A stretch of 64,000 nucleotides of DNA from assembly GCA_950295325.1 (NCBI GenBank), contig OX485803.1:61521554-61585553 (forward strand), given 5' to 3'. The translations under genes were made by a program, and so were the position numbers. Below are positions 45,555 to 58,555 of the stretch, piece by piece. Position 1 is the stretch's first letter, and each line of letters opens with the position of its first letter. The notes beneath the pieces were generated by a model. That model worked only from the letters and a program-made list of their open reading frames with translations, did not search any database and was not told the DNA's origin. The stretch is from Polytrichum commune. Its lineage: Eukaryota > Streptophyta > Polytrichopsida > Polytrichales > Polytrichaceae.

Positions 45555-46050
45555 ACTTGAGTTTCCATGTACATTGCTCGCCCACTAGAGTCTAGACAAT
45601 AGTGGGTTGGAGGTGTTCGCATGTAGTTAAGGGTGAGTTTCCATGTAGGCCACTTGCTGATTGGATTCTAGACAATAATGGGTCATAGGTGTTCGTGTGT
45701 AGTTAAGCACAAGCCGAAATCCAATCACATTTTGGAGGTCCGCTAGACTGCGGAGGGCCGTGGACGTATTCTGCTAGATTTCCATGCGCCCACTAAATAA
45801 TCCATAACCTACAAGTGTCGGGCAATATTAAGATTAAGACCTGTTGAAAACTCCAAAGAACCAATGATGGTCTAGAACTCCATCCTTGGTAACCGAGAGG
45901 AGGAGGTTAGTAGGTGGGTTTAAATTTGAGAAGATGGGAGTAGCTAGTTGGCACATACAAACCCTACCCCATTAAATTCCCTCTACATTTGAGTCGATTT
46001 ATCCTTATTCACACTAGATTCTAGTGGGTGAGCGGCTTACATGGAAATAC
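45555..46050 (+). repeat. Dispersed repeat family D, copy 2
   Basis: Same-strand partner of 42640-43060. Its first ~100 bp are themselves duplicated (GAGTTTCCATGTA at about 45559 and 45651, each followed by GACAATA(G/A)TGGGT and AGTTAAG). Confidence 0.7.
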
Positions 46051-46321
46051 CACAAATATACCTCACCCCAACAAGGGGCACTATCATGCATGCTTGCTCC
46101 ACAAAGAGCCGGCCTTTGGAATTGTCAACATGAGCTTAAGCGGCCATGATAGTTGTGGGGGTGACATACCAACCTATGTCTTCCAAACTATACATCAATA
46201 TTTGGTGATTGGTTGGCTTGAATTGTAAGCCGTCAATTGGATCATGGTCATTAGCTAATGGTGAATGCGAAAGGTAGTTGAATGGTCCATTGGGTTGTGA
46301 TGGAATTTGGAAGGCGGTATA

Positions 46322-46324
<3 letters not shown>

Positions 46325-46356
<32 letters not shown>
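46325..46356. repeat. (TA)n microsatellite
   Basis: Uninterrupted TA run of about 32 bp, followed by ACACACATGCACA. Confidence 0.97.
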
Positions 46357-46359
<3 letters not shown>

Positions 46360-48422
46360 ACACATGCACATACTCCTAAAGTTAGTGTTATTGTATTGTG
46401 GTGTAGGAGTCGTAACATTGCTTAGATATGTGAGCACGTTCGGTGCCCTAGGCATCTAGCAATGATACCTAACATACATTTAATATCATATCGAATATGA
46501 GTTGGGAACTCTTGTTTTTGCATAGGTGGCACAATCTCTATTGGGGTTCTTAAGAATAACTAAGCCATATTTAATAGGGTAGGCATTATCTAAGAAAAGG
46601 TTAGTGAATAGATATGGGTATTGTAGAAAGCTATGTACCCGCGAAGATGATCATATTCAATTGGCATTAGAAGCTTCGTAAGTTATAGTCTGTGGGGACC
46701 AATTTCATCATTCACTCATGCTCAATTTCTTCATTACATGTGTGGCACTAAGGGCCACTCTACACAACGTCCTTTTTCCTAAGCCCTACTATTTCAAGCA
46801 ATGCGATGGTGAGCAATCCCACTCAAAATGCCTCTACACTAGGTCCCATAAATAAGTCACGACATCCTATGTGGCACCAAGAGATTGGAACTTTGTTGTT
46901 GAGTTAGCCAAAAGAGGCAACCCAACTTCAAAGCTAGGCCCCAAGTCTTGGTAAAAACAATGTCTTAAAATAAGCAAGCATTTCACCCTTAAGAAAAGTG
47001 ATTGCCCCAAAAATGGGACTTTCAACTTCAAATGGATACATCTTATCAAAATAGGCAATTCTTGTGGGCGACTTTTCATAAATCGCTATTAAGATTCTCT
47101 AATAACTCAAAGGCTCGATCACAAAAACGTCAATGGTTTTTCTCAATGCCTCATGAAGTGTTCACATTTAACAACATTTTCTTATCACTCCAAGAACATA
47201 GTATGCTACTTTTCATCATTCTATTGCATTTGTGATTCTAGCCATTTCTATCAAGTTTTCCATCACAAAAAATGAGATTCATGTTTATGATTTAATTACA
47301 AAATGATTATTGCTAAATGCATTATGGGATGATGAGAAAGAAACATCTACTCACCATATGGATGTGATCCTACGATGGTGCATTCTAATTTTTCATTTGT
47401 GACAACTTGCTTGAGAGCCCTATCCCCATCCCTATATATATATATAAACACATCTTAGAACGTGCAATACCCCTCGTGTAGAGCTTTGAGGAATTTCTCC
47501 TCATTTTATGTTCTCATAATTGGTGTGGAATGGGATATTACTATACACATTATGACAAATTGTCCTAACATAGCAAATGTGGCAATCATCATGTCGGTGT
47601 ATAGGGAAAAAAATCAAACTATTTGAGAGTATTTTGACCACATTGATTATGTTCTCACTTTATGATAATTGTATATTGTTGGGTCGCCTTATGGTAATTG
47701 CAAAAAAATAAGAGCAACATTTTGCTTCTCGACACTCACATATGATTGTGTTCAATGCTTAACAGAACAAAGCCAGATAAAATCATTGATATTTTCACAT
47801 GAATCCCGTTGCTTGTTGGGGGCTTGCTATGTGTGTATATCAAATATGGGTTGCTTAGAGAAACTTATCTCATAAATAACACATTCTCCGCCTACTTAAA
47901 TCTAAATGGTAGATACTAAAATGCATATATTTGGACGCAAATGATATATTTAGATCTTTCTTGGGATCCATTTCAATTCTAATCGAGCAAAGTTTGTGGA
48001 CCTAATTAAGAAATTATGCAAAAAGCCACATATGACATCGTGATCCTTAAGGCATTAAAGGTGCAAATGGTTGATTGACTCACTCCTATGATCATTTAGA
48101 ACATGTCATCCAAATGTGAACCCAAAAGCAACCGGTTCACATGTCTACTTAATCTTGAAAATTGTTTTCTTTTTTTGCTTTGCCTATTCTACAACCTACA
48201 ACAATGAAAACATCATCACCAATTGGGCACTTATATAATGACTTGTTGCAGTATAAAACACCAATAGTGATGTATTTCTAAATTGTGAAGAGGACAAAAA
48301 AAAAACAAAATAGAAATAGAATAGAAATAACATTGGTGCTTTTTATTTGCATCAACGTGAATGAGAGCCCGCTCTTCCTTACCCTGATCCCGTTTTTCTA
48401 GGTGATAGGGTAGGCATACTTC
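46357..48422. other. No gene recognised
   Basis: AT-rich, stop-dense on both strands; small frames (for example 47002-47235, 47669-47875) have no recognisable content. A short (TA)n lies at about 47434-47446 and an A-rich tract at 48296-48330. Nothing else can be supported. Confidence 0.6.
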
Positions 48423-50300
48423 TTACCTTTTGGGAAGTGGGCTCTTTTGAATAATAGTTTCATGGGGATTGCCGTTTGTGAGTTTTTGATGAATTAGTTG
48501 TGGGTGTATGACGAGAGTGAAAGAAAATTTAGATGTGTTGGGCACTGTGAGGATGTTGTCTTTGGTTATTTGATGAGTGATGCAAGTGTGTAAGTCATTG
48601 AGAAGTGTTTTTTTGTGCAAGGGTGGATTTTTTGGTAGGAGGGTTAGGATTGATAGTATCAAAACAAGTAGTGTGTGTGGAAATTTGTGTGAATTGCATA
48701 CTTTATTACAAGGAGGGTAGAGGAAAGAACAACAAAAATACACACATACAAATCAAAGTGGCTCATTGTGATGGTATCAGTGAGGAGTTATTCATTAGGA
48801 GGATTGTAGCTTTCATGAAGGTTTTGTGGGTGGTCGTGTTGGGTGGATTGTGCCAGCCGGGTGGAGCTCGAAGTTGAAGTGGATGGCCGCCTGTGTGTGT
48901 GGATGTGCTAGGGCCTTGTTGGTTGGAGGTGGGGAGGCATTGGTAGAGGTTAGACAGAGACATTGCAAGGTTTTGAGTGATTGCATGCATTCTTTGTTGG
49001 GATAATTGGAACTCTATAGCCATATTAACTATGGTTTATTGTATGTTGATGACATGGTGGATGTTGTTAGTGGTTGCGTCAACTTTGGTGTTGGTATTGT
49101 GGTTGATGTTGACGGTGAGTTGTGTGAGCTTGTCATTGAGCTTCTATTCCCACTCTTGCATGGACTTGGTGAAGAGGGTTTTAGTGAGGTTGGGATTGGT
49201 GTTGGCTTTGCCCATGGCCTCAAGTTGTTGGGCAATCGCCTCCCAAGCCGGTGGGCGAGTGAGATGGAGGGTATTCTTGTTGGGGTCCAATTTGTCGATA
49301 TTTCCTTTGTGAGGTTTAAAGGTGGTTGGTCTCCCAAAAATGTATATGGATTTGTGAATCCATTTGGTGTTGAGAGCGGGGTTGAGACATTGAAGATGGC
49401 GCCAACCCGTTTGTTTGTTCTTGGCATGGTTCACATTGTTGGTGAAGTTGAAGACGACTATGTTGTTGTCTCCAAACTTGTTCTTGAGGGCCATGACTAT
49501 GGATGTTTGGGTCTCTTTTGGGGGGAGATAATTAGCAATTAAGGTAATGTTAATGCAAAGTTCCAAGGGTGCGGTGGATTCCTTATTCTTTGTGATGCTA
49601 ACTCAAATTTTCTCATGTTGGAAGACTAGTCCATATTTGAGCAGGACATCTCTAGCTTTCTCGGAGATGAGAGTAAGAAATGCATAGTCTTTGGTGGCAT
49701 TGGGTTTTGTGAGGCTCATAAATTCATGTTGTTTTCCCTCATAGTAACTCTCCTTAATGAATTTGCTAAAGAGACTATTGGCTTGAGTATCTCTTAATGA
49801 GTCTCGTTTGAGGTGTAGATGGAGGTTTTGAGCTTAGGTGACCATTTTTGTAACCATTTTCTATCTTCCTTCTCACCATTTCACCCCCTTCCTATTACAA
49901 TGCAAGGGCACAATTACCTCATAAGAGAGCCATACCGTTAATATGTGAGCATTTGAGGTGCATTTTGATGAAGCCCACCAAATTCTTGATGATTGAACTC
50001 GATCCTATGTCCAAGGGGTTGGTGTGATTTGTGATAAGTAGAATTCCCATTTTGCACAGTCTTGTGAAGCGCAAATTTTTGACATTGACCCTATTCATGG
50101 TTTGAAATCCATGTTGAATCGGAATGTAAGTTGGTAGCCTTTAGTGAGACCCATCTCATGGTTGACCTTCTCATGGTGGGGTATTTGGGTGAAGTGTAGG
50201 TATTGGCCCGCCACCCCATCCGGTCTCTTGTTGGGGTAGAGCTTTTGGGCGACTTGCGGGAAAGCATGTCGGAGGGTGCGGAGTTTGGCGGCTTCGCTTG
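48423..50300 (-). pseudogene. Degenerate coding region of an unknown element or gene family
   Basis: Successive minus-strand frames, broken by a few stops, read as one protein. About 50285-50085: AKLRTLRHAFPQVAQKLYPN and YLHFTQIPHHEKVNHEMGLT. About 49840-49620: FSKFIKESYYEGKQHEFMSL and FLTLISEKARDVLLKYGLVF. 49566-49144: CINITLIANYLPPKETQTSI, VMALKNKFGDNNIVVFNF and PPAWEAIAQQLEAMGK. 49023-48763: FQLSQQRMHAITQNLAMSLS. It is basic with a likely coiled coil near the end and contains no reverse-transcriptase motif. It might be an ORF1-type protein of a retroelement; I cannot name it. The + strand frame at 49006-49542 is its antisense shadow. Confidence 0.55.
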
Positions 50301-53149
50301 GTGGTGTTCCTAAACACTCATAATTAGTTTCTTTTCTTTTCTTTCATTGGCATTTTCCCTCTCTCTATGGTAATGGTCTTGTGAATGGGAAGCAAAGCCA
50401 CAATTGGGAGACAATATCAATTCCAAGAGGTGTTTCCCTTGCTTTGTGTTCGTGGTGTGATCTCTTCTCCTTATGGATGTTGATTGGGGCCGTTCTCTCT
50501 TCTTTATCCAATCTTCTTCATTTTGCACTTGGTGTGGACTCTTCTAGACTAGTGATTGCAAGTGCAACCTCTAGGCAGTGTTGGCTACGAATGGGACTAC
50601 TTTATGAAATTGAATATCTTAAAGAGTTACTCCAATGCTCTAGAGATACATTCTCCAGCTCCATGTAAAGATCATTGCCATTGGTAGCTATGCCCTCACT
50701 CTTGAGAGGTCCTTGAAAGTTGTTGGTTCATAGTGGGCTCCCAATTATGTAATATCTTTGTTGTAGTTGTGTCCCTTTTTGAATTATCGGTTGCTAGTGG
50801 TGAGAGATGTGTTTTTGGTGACGGTTTGTTGTTGATGCCGACCGTTGGTGTTGGGCAATGCGTTCATGGTGTTGATATGCTATTGCTATCATGTTTTTGC
50901 CTTGGTGAATGTGCACATTGGCTAATCTTTTAATTGCTTGAATGTGTGTTCTTGCTGGTTTGTATGGGTGTTGATTGTTTTGGTTTTAGGTTTAGGATTT
51001 AATTTATGTATTGGTGGGTTTGTGGGTTTGGCTAGATATGGGTGTAGATATTGTGGACTGTAACATATTGGTGGCACTGTACCATGACTATGTCATTTCT
51101 TACTTTGTTTTCAAGGTGTTGGTAAGGTGTGCACGAGTGTGAGTGGCATGTTTGTTATTTTGGGAGGATTGTTGGGGCTGATGTGAATTGTAGTATGTAT
51201 ACTTGTTCTTGTGAGGGTGTTGGTGGGGTGGTCGTGGGATGCATGGTGTGTGATTTTGGCTTAGGTATGTCTAGATTTGATTTTTGAGTTGTGTTGATGA
51301 TTTATTGCATTATATTTTATGCAAGATTTGGAGGTTGCAACAGGTAACGCTCTTTGTGGCATGAGGTGTGGATCTAGAAGTAGGTGGTGTAGGATTGAGA
51401 TATTGGTTGGGCTTCCGCATATTGAGTGAGGATGAGGTCAAGGCGTTACTGGTTAGGGTTGGGGGGCGGAAGAAAGGATCATTGGTGGAGGTTTGGTGAA
51501 TGGATTTGTGGAGGAGATTATGAGCACATGTGATGGCTTTTGTTGGGTGATTGATGTAGTATCTTTGTGGTAGTGTAGCGTGTAATCACGCTTTTGTAAA
51601 ACGAAGAAGAGTAAGATAAACAATAAACTTGTCTAATAACATTTGATGCATTGTGCAGTTCTCTATGTGGTCGTAGTGTCGCGGTGGTGGTATCAATTTG
51701 GATTTGACAGATTGTAAAGCATATATGTTTCCTTATGATGCATTTAACGTCCCCCATAGCGACGCAAATCTAAAGTGAACATGAAAATGAATGCCACTGA
51801 ATTTCTACACACCAACTAATATTCCTCTTCTTCTAAACAATAACAAACATCATTTGTTCTCTTCTCATAATCCGGACCCATAAATCTTAAAGGACTAAAT
51901 CATAATTGTTCAAGTGGTTTAGTGGATAAGGTAAGGCTTGGGACTTTGCATAATGCGCGGGACTTGGAATTTGCTCTTGCACATTATGACACCCCAAATC
52001 CCATGAACTACATTTGACATCTTCTCATTGTTTATTCACTTACATGGCCCATGAAGTTGAGACTTTGACCTCTAAATAGGATTTGGGACATACTATAAAG
52101 TGGCCCTAAGAATTGTAGAATTCATTCTAATACATAGGTGAATCAAGTTTATGTTTTACATAATAAACAATGTTGGAGAGGCCTTGTGACAAACCCACCT
52201 CCTTCCCCCATGTTTCAAATCCACAAGTTTGTTACTCCAATAGGAATATTATAGCCATGCAATGTGGACACATGATGTCAAATAATGAGTTCCACAATAT
52301 TTCCCCCCGTATTTTTAAAATGGAAATAAGCTCAACAATGTGAACCCGCAACACTACCGTAATCAATGTAATTGAATCCATACGTATTAGGTGAACCTCC
52401 TTTCTTGTTTGTGATTTAATACATGGGTCCAAAGTAGGGTCCAACTAGTTTACGGGCAAGTAGGACCGTTAAGGCCTTCTCCCGGCTATTGTACTCGCCT
52501 ACTCAAGAGAGTCCCCACATGTTGCCATTGATACCCAAATGAATATAAAAAAAATTCCTCAAGGAATGGCACACCACCTCCAAATTGAGAAAAATTATCC
52601 GCCGTCGACTTATTCTAGAGCATTTGGTTACAATGGTACAAGAGACCAAAGGCTACAAAATCACTTGGGCCCATCATCTTCAATCCCAAAGCTCATATAG
52701 AGCACATTTTGGGACACTTTGTTTGGCCAAGTGGAAAGCGGCTTGGAGTGGACTATAATATAGCATAGGGGAAGTACCATCAAACAAAGGAATAAGTTTT
52801 TTTACGGTTGTGAGATTTTGCAACATAAAGAATGTTTGAAGTACATGGGTCTTGAAGCTACCCATCATTGCGATGAAAGCTAATGGGCCCGGCTTTGGAC
52901 ACTTGAAAGTCAAAATCCTAACTTCATGAAAATGTGGAAGTCGATGGAAATCAACCACCATGCATTCAACATAACATAACTTACATATTTGAACACGAAA
53001 GTATTTACATGAGAATTCCACCGGTCAAGCTCAAGAGTCAAAGAGGACTTGTGAGAATTATCTATGTAACTCAAACGGCATTGCTTCCATCAAGTCAAGG
53101 GATGGTGGTGAGCTTTTTCACACGACAACTTCCTAGTTTTGTTGTCATA
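50301..53149. other. No gene recognised; one weak tRNA-like promoter
   Basis: No supported gene. At about 51912-51932 AAGTGGTTTAGTGGATAAGG resembles a pol III A box, with a poor B box (GGGACTTGGAATTT) downstream, possibly a decayed SINE. The minus frame 52680-53021 (FHRLPHFHEVRILTFKCPKP) is 113 codons, unrecognised and without neighbours. G/T-rich simple-looking DNA lies around 50750-51500. Confidence 0.45.
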
Positions 53150-53260
53150 TAGTGTGGTCCACTGCTCAAATATTCTAACCACACCCACTATAGTCATTTG
53201 GTGTTTGAGATGACATTCTAAGATTGGGGATGAGGATGACTTCCTTGCAAACAAGCTCTT
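53150..53260 (+). repeat. Isolated unit of the 38.3-39.7 kb repeat
   Basis: Shares CATTTGGTGTTTGAGATGACATTC, ATTGGGGATGA and GACTTCC with the 38.3-kb array, in the same orientation. Only one unit is present. Confidence 0.5.
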
Positions 53261-53763
53261 GCTCTTTTATGTCTTTGATGTAAATTTTAGACCTTTGTGA
53301 TCGTAGTGTTTAGAAGAGACCTGGCTCAAATGGCTATGTCCAATACCCTCCTTTGGATGTCCATCTAATATCAATCTATATATTAATAATGTATGTGTGT
53401 GTGTTTTCACATCCATGCTAAGTAAAGTATTGGTCTTATGGACAAATCGATTAACCAACTTGGGTACTTGTTGAGGGATTGTACAAAGTATCATGTACGC
53501 CATTACAATGGTAGGTCAAAGGTGGGGGGCGAGGGGTGCAATGCAAACCCTCATTAAGTTCAAAGGTTGCATGTTACGTAATGATGGTGTCTATCAAGTG
53601 GGTCTCAATGGATTTGCGATGCCAATAACCCTACACAATTAAGGTCACACACAAGTTAGTTTCATTTTCCTTACCAAACCTAAGTGAGAAGCACATGGCA
53701 TACACCCCACTATAAGATACCCCGGACCTTGGGGAGTGCTATAATGTGAGCAATAATTTTTGA

Positions 53764-54104
53764 GTGGTGAAGGAGGAACAATATTTGGAAGTACACCCAC
53801 TAGTATTCTATACATGTGGTATTTTAGCATATACATTACATCATTTTTGTAATGAAATGAGTGGGGAGTTCAAACAAAGGGCTATTAACCTAATGAATGC
53901 CTTACTCTACTTTAAAGCCAACATCCACAAGCTTGGCATAAAGATCTGGAAACCAATTTTAATATTGTTGTTAGTTCAACATTCAATTCCTAGAAAAAAA
54001 ATCCAAAGCACACTCGAAGCTTTAAGCATGCTCTAAACCATGTTTTTAGAATTCACACAAGTTTGATAAATGAAGTGATGAAGGCATTGGAGAAGAAAGA
54101 AACT
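53764..54104 (+). pseudogene. Unrecognised frame left of the 3-kb insertion
   Basis: A 90-codon frame (53764-54036) with FYTCGILAYTLHHFCNEMSG and GIKIWKPILILLLVQHSIP, then a short tail to the direct repeat at 54105. A similar-quality frame (SWEFKRKLNFQTLSYKSKQ) begins at 57206 beyond the insertion. The two may be pieces of one disrupted sequence, but no domain is recognised and chance is possible. Confidence 0.25.
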
Positions 54105-54847
54105 TACATTTTTAGGCATAGATGGAAGTAAGAGAGGAAATTGCTCACACAAAATAATGTACACTTGTAGTTATGTTTTTGCTATCACTTAAAAACAACA
54201 CCCAGGGAACTAAGTCTCCAGGAAGACTGAGATAGTGTCTATAAGGGTTAATGTCACATTGGTTTAAGGATTACAATAACAATAGGTGGCAATTCCCATT
54301 CCTTACTTCCTTTTACATTAATTCATTCCTCTTTTAGTGGTTCCTTCGTGCTCTTTCCGTCGTGAGTGATTCCGTCCTATCTTTAGAGAATTTCCTATCA
54401 CTCTATGGCTTGACCTATTTCAGTCGTGAAGCTCAATAGCTTGGCAAGTTGTCATTGGCAATTTGTTAGGACCTAAGTCCGGGGTAATGTCTTTTTGTAA
54501 CCGCATAGTCTTGAAAATGCCATGAACAAAACTTGCAACATTCTTTAATTAATCATTTGTTAACAACTTACAATCATCATGCATGTCTTCGCATAACTCA
54601 AATCACCACCTTCATCTTCAATCATCTGGTGACTCATCTCAAGCAATCATCCACTTGTTAATATGAAAATCAATACATCAACAACTAGGCTATATCATTT
54701 CCTTAAGGCTTTAGTCTGCTTTAAACTAATAATAGCATGAAAATGATAAAGTCTTACTCCAGTAGGGTAATCTCTCCTTCTCAGGAAGGTTATGTCTTGG
54801 AAGCCTATGGCTTGCCCCTAGTCTTTCCATGTCTTGCGCTGGCAATT

Positions 54848-54897
<50 letters not shown>

Positions 54898-57225
54898 GCT
54901 TTGCACTTGATTTTGCCTTTAAAACTAAAAAGTAACATTATTGACAATTTAATATGAGCATTCCAATAGGGCTGAGACACCTAAAGGGAATCCACACCAC
55001 AATTAAAAGGCTGAACTAAACTTAACCATGGGTTAAAATACTATGGTAAAGAATAGTTACCATACTTCGCGTTTTTAGGGTTTCTGTGACCTAAAACAAC
55101 CTCCTTGCTTGACCACACCAATACTTAAGCTTCTCATTCTTCCATGTGAAAACTCTTCTACATGCGTGAAGGAAAACGCTTAACTTTGAGTGTGAGAACA
55201 AGGTTGGAGGGGAGGTGAAAAAACTGACATTTGGTGTACTAAAGATTGTTACTATCAAGTTACACAACATGGCAAAAGAGCAGGTAAGTATACTCATTGA
55301 TTTGTAATGAGTGTTGATGTTGTAAACTATCAATGGACTTGACAGGTGAGGTTAATGTGTGACATGGATAGCAACTGAGCTAGCTGAAGACACCTGACAC
55401 ACGCCTTTCTAACACACATTTGTATGTTTGGGTTGGCACGGGTGCATGTGAGGCTAGCTCTTCACATTTTCTACACCAACAATAGTACATTGTTCAAGTT
55501 TGAATACTCTTTCACCTTATTATATGATAAGTATGAAATTTTATTTACTGCTTTGAAATAGTATTTTGATTAGCACACAAACACTACAAAGTAGTTGAGA
55601 TAGTATGGAAACATATATGTAAGCTTACATCTTACATACTCAACTTATTACTTGATGGTAACATTAGTAACATTAGTTACATTGACTACCAAGCACAATG
55701 CATTGCATAGTTAGACTCTATTCCAGACTATGCTACTATATACAAAGTCATGTGATGAGCATATCATTACATTCTGACCACTTATACCTCACAGCTAGAG
55801 TTTCAAAATGATTTGAGATGATTTGAGTTGAAGGAAGCATGATGGTGAGGATACATGTTCCTCCTTGAGAATGCAAGTTATTGCAAGATATTCCATGTTA
55901 TACAAAACTTAGCAACACAAGCATAGTTACATTGATAGGTACTATGACTTGATAAGAAAACAAATTTGTATTGAATGAAAATCCCACCCACCCACCCTTG
56001 CTTTATTTTGATGAACAATAGAAAGGAAAGGGCCTCTGAAAAGAGGAAGATCAAGCTTTGAAAAGAGCTTTGAAAAATACAACTCTCTCTGTGAACTTGT
56101 CTCTACGCTTCGGCTAATAGCCGGTAAATCAACGGCGCTTGCCCAAGCGATGGCCCCTTTTGTAATCTTTCTGCCAACCTCTTTTGGTAAAGGCTATCGC
56201 CCACTCAGCTGGCTACTTAGTATCCCTCAGGGTTCTCTTAACCCTTTCTCAAGACTGTGACTATCATCCTTCTTCACTTGGCCGATTGCCTGCACTCACT
56301 GCTCTCGGCTAATTGCTTAAATATAAGCTTATTGCCTTTCCTACTTCTCACTGAGTTCTCTCATGATTTACCTTCTTTACGATAGGCTGATAACATCCGT
56401 CAATTTCCTTCTTGGATTAATTGCTTTGCCACTTTCTGGCTTCCTTTCTCAGAAGATTGCCCCATATTGGCCTCATCGCTCTCAGACACATCTCGGCCAC
56501 TCCGCCTCGTCAACTCCCTTGCCTGCTGGAATCTATTGGCCAATAGCCCTTATTGATTCCTTCCCTGTATGCTCTAATCCACTCAACATCAGACACTCGC
56601 AAACTGAACCTTAGCCTACTCGCCTGAGCTCAAGCTCTCGTTCGTTGTATCAGACTACTTGCCTCACATGGACAATGCTATTGACGAACTTACTTCACAT
56701 ATTCCACATTTCATACACAGACAAACACTATCACAATTTGCTTCGTCTCTAGTGGTAATCAAGTCAATTGCTCGTGAATGCTTCCAATCTTTACTGCTCA
56801 AGGTTCACATGCACTACTGAGTTCGAATGTTTCGACTCTCTGCCTATGGCCTCTGAGCCTCTCGCTCTGAGATACATCTACGACGATACTCAATCAATGA
56901 GTAATTCGCCCTCTAAGACTATCGCTATCTTTACGCTGGGATTGAGACTATGTAAGATCTTTACTGTATGCAAATAGCCTATAATTGACGATGGCCGTCT
57001 CCTCCTTATCGTCGAGGACGGAGACGAGGTGGTTAGCAGGCGTAACCGCTTCCTAACGGCAATCGCCCTCTTCGTCTACTCTGGATGAAGTCCAACTGTT
57101 GATCACCGGATGAAAAATGTTAAAATATGAAAGTAGCCTTATTCGGACATGCAATGGCCAAAAAAAATCTACATTTTTAGGCATAGGTGGAAGTAAGAGA
57201 GGAAATTGCTCACACAGAATAATGT
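54105..57225. mobile_element. 3.0-kb insert between 56-bp direct repeats, A8 at its right end
   Basis: TACATTTTTAGGCATA-ATGG and the following bases to AATAATGT occur at 54105-54160 and again at 57170-57225, 56 bp with two mismatches. Between them, 54161-57169 ends in GGCCAAAAAAAA just before the second repeat. Long direct repeats plus a terminal A-run fit target-primed retroposition (LINE, SINE or processed transcript). No reverse transcriptase is encoded; a (CT)n lies at 54850-54895. The right third (56080-57060) is less AT-rich, with repeated GGCTAAT(A/T)GCC-like palindromes and the hairpin GTCTCCTCC...GGACGGAGAC near 56997. A plain duplication or recombination origin is an alternative. 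Confidence 0.5.
54850..54895. repeat. (CT)23 microsatellite
   Basis: Uninterrupted CT run of about 46 bp inside the 3-kb insert. Confidence 0.97.
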
Positions 57226-57493
57226 TCATTCGTCATGGGAATTTAAAAGGAAACTAAATTTCCAAACATTGTCATACAAATCCAAGCAATGGGCTCAAAC
57301 TTTTTGTTTTATCAATGCAACTATAAAATACAATTGCAAACATATAGAATGCCAAACCCAATATAGTCCAAGTTCCAACCCAATAATATCCAATCCAATC
57401 AAACATATAGTGGATGATATTGTTAATTATCTAAATGCCCCTAATTGTTCTTTGATGGATCTAAATGAAACAATCTCTCCGATGTAAATTCAC

Positions 57494-58555
57494 CTAGAAT
57501 TTAAAACATTGTATCAAAACCAATTGTAAACACAATAACAACAAATATTCATTATTGAAACAAAAATATGACCTCACCTCAATTAGAAATTCATTGTCAT
57601 GTGGATGATCAACAATGAGGAGTGGTTTTTGGAACTCCTTCACATGTCTAAAGCGATGGCCTTTACCTTTGCTTCCACAATCTCCTCTCACAACCCAATG
57701 ACCATCCCCTCATCATGAATGGCATTTTTATTGTGAGATTGCACTACCTCATGAATTGTAACCACAATCTCACGCTACAAAAAATTCATAAATCAATTAT
57801 ATGGATCAACATCTATAAATCATGTAGATAAATATTACACCAATAACATTACTTTATAAAGAAAATAAGCGAAGGCGTCAATTGCCAAAGAGTACCAAGT
57901 TGGTTTCGATCGTTTTTTTTGCACTCCCCTTGTGGTTATCAATGGGTATGAGTTCCTTGAAATATCATTCAATTAAAATGTTCCAAACTTGTGTATGCAA
58001 TGCTATTTGTGGATGAGGTTATATTTGACGTGGTCACTCTCAATTTACCTATGAATGACATCCCATAAATGATTAAAACGTATTGCACACTATTCACATC
58101 ATGCATCACATCCAACAATACACCAACATAGCTAGAAATATTGAGGCATATATAATTAACAAAGAATTGCCATTTTGACTCATATGTGTGTAAATGTTCA
58201 ATATGCCAACTCCATGAGGTAAGCCCTCCTAGGCAAACAACATTTTCATTCACAACAAAACATAGTCATCATCACAATAAAACATATTTTCAAATGTATC
58301 TTTAGCACATTGCCAATGCAAACCCCATATGACTTTGAGTTCACCAATGATATTTGATTGGTTTCTCTCACTATTTGACATTGAAACACAAGGAACCCTA
58401 TCCCCCTTCCCACATCTATAAACATTTTTCTCTCTCTCCAATAACCGCACAACTACCTCTGAGAATGGATGTACTATTGGTAGAGACACCAAATGACAAA
58501 ATGAGATTGGGATTCTTGATTTACTAATAGGCCTCAAACACAAGTTCTCTATCAC
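57494..58555 (-). pseudogene. Degenerate coding fragments, unknown family
   Basis: Minus-strand pieces read as protein. At 58253-57969: VCLGGLTSWSWHIEHLHTYE, then FFVNYICLNISSYVGVLLDV and MHDVNSVQYVLIIYGMSF. At 57691-57590: RHVKEFQKPLLIVDHPHDNE, ending at a possible donor (ATTGAG|GTGAGG at about 57576). The frame at 58555-58250 is partly different from its neighbour and likely shifted. They could be exons of one decayed gene or transposon protein. No domain is recognised. Confidence 0.3.

Noticed and set aside
48977-49542. 178-codon + strand frame with a YVDDM-like string
   Set aside because: The string superficially resembles the RT motif YADD, but the minus-strand frame is the protein-like one; this is its antisense shadow and lacks any other RT motif.
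50381-50668. 95-codon + strand protein
   Set aside because: No recognisable content or splice partners; overlaps the upstream edge of the minus-strand degenerate region.
51905-51990. tRNA gene
   Set aside because: Only an A-box-like word is good; no B box consensus, no cloverleaf. At most a decayed SINE.
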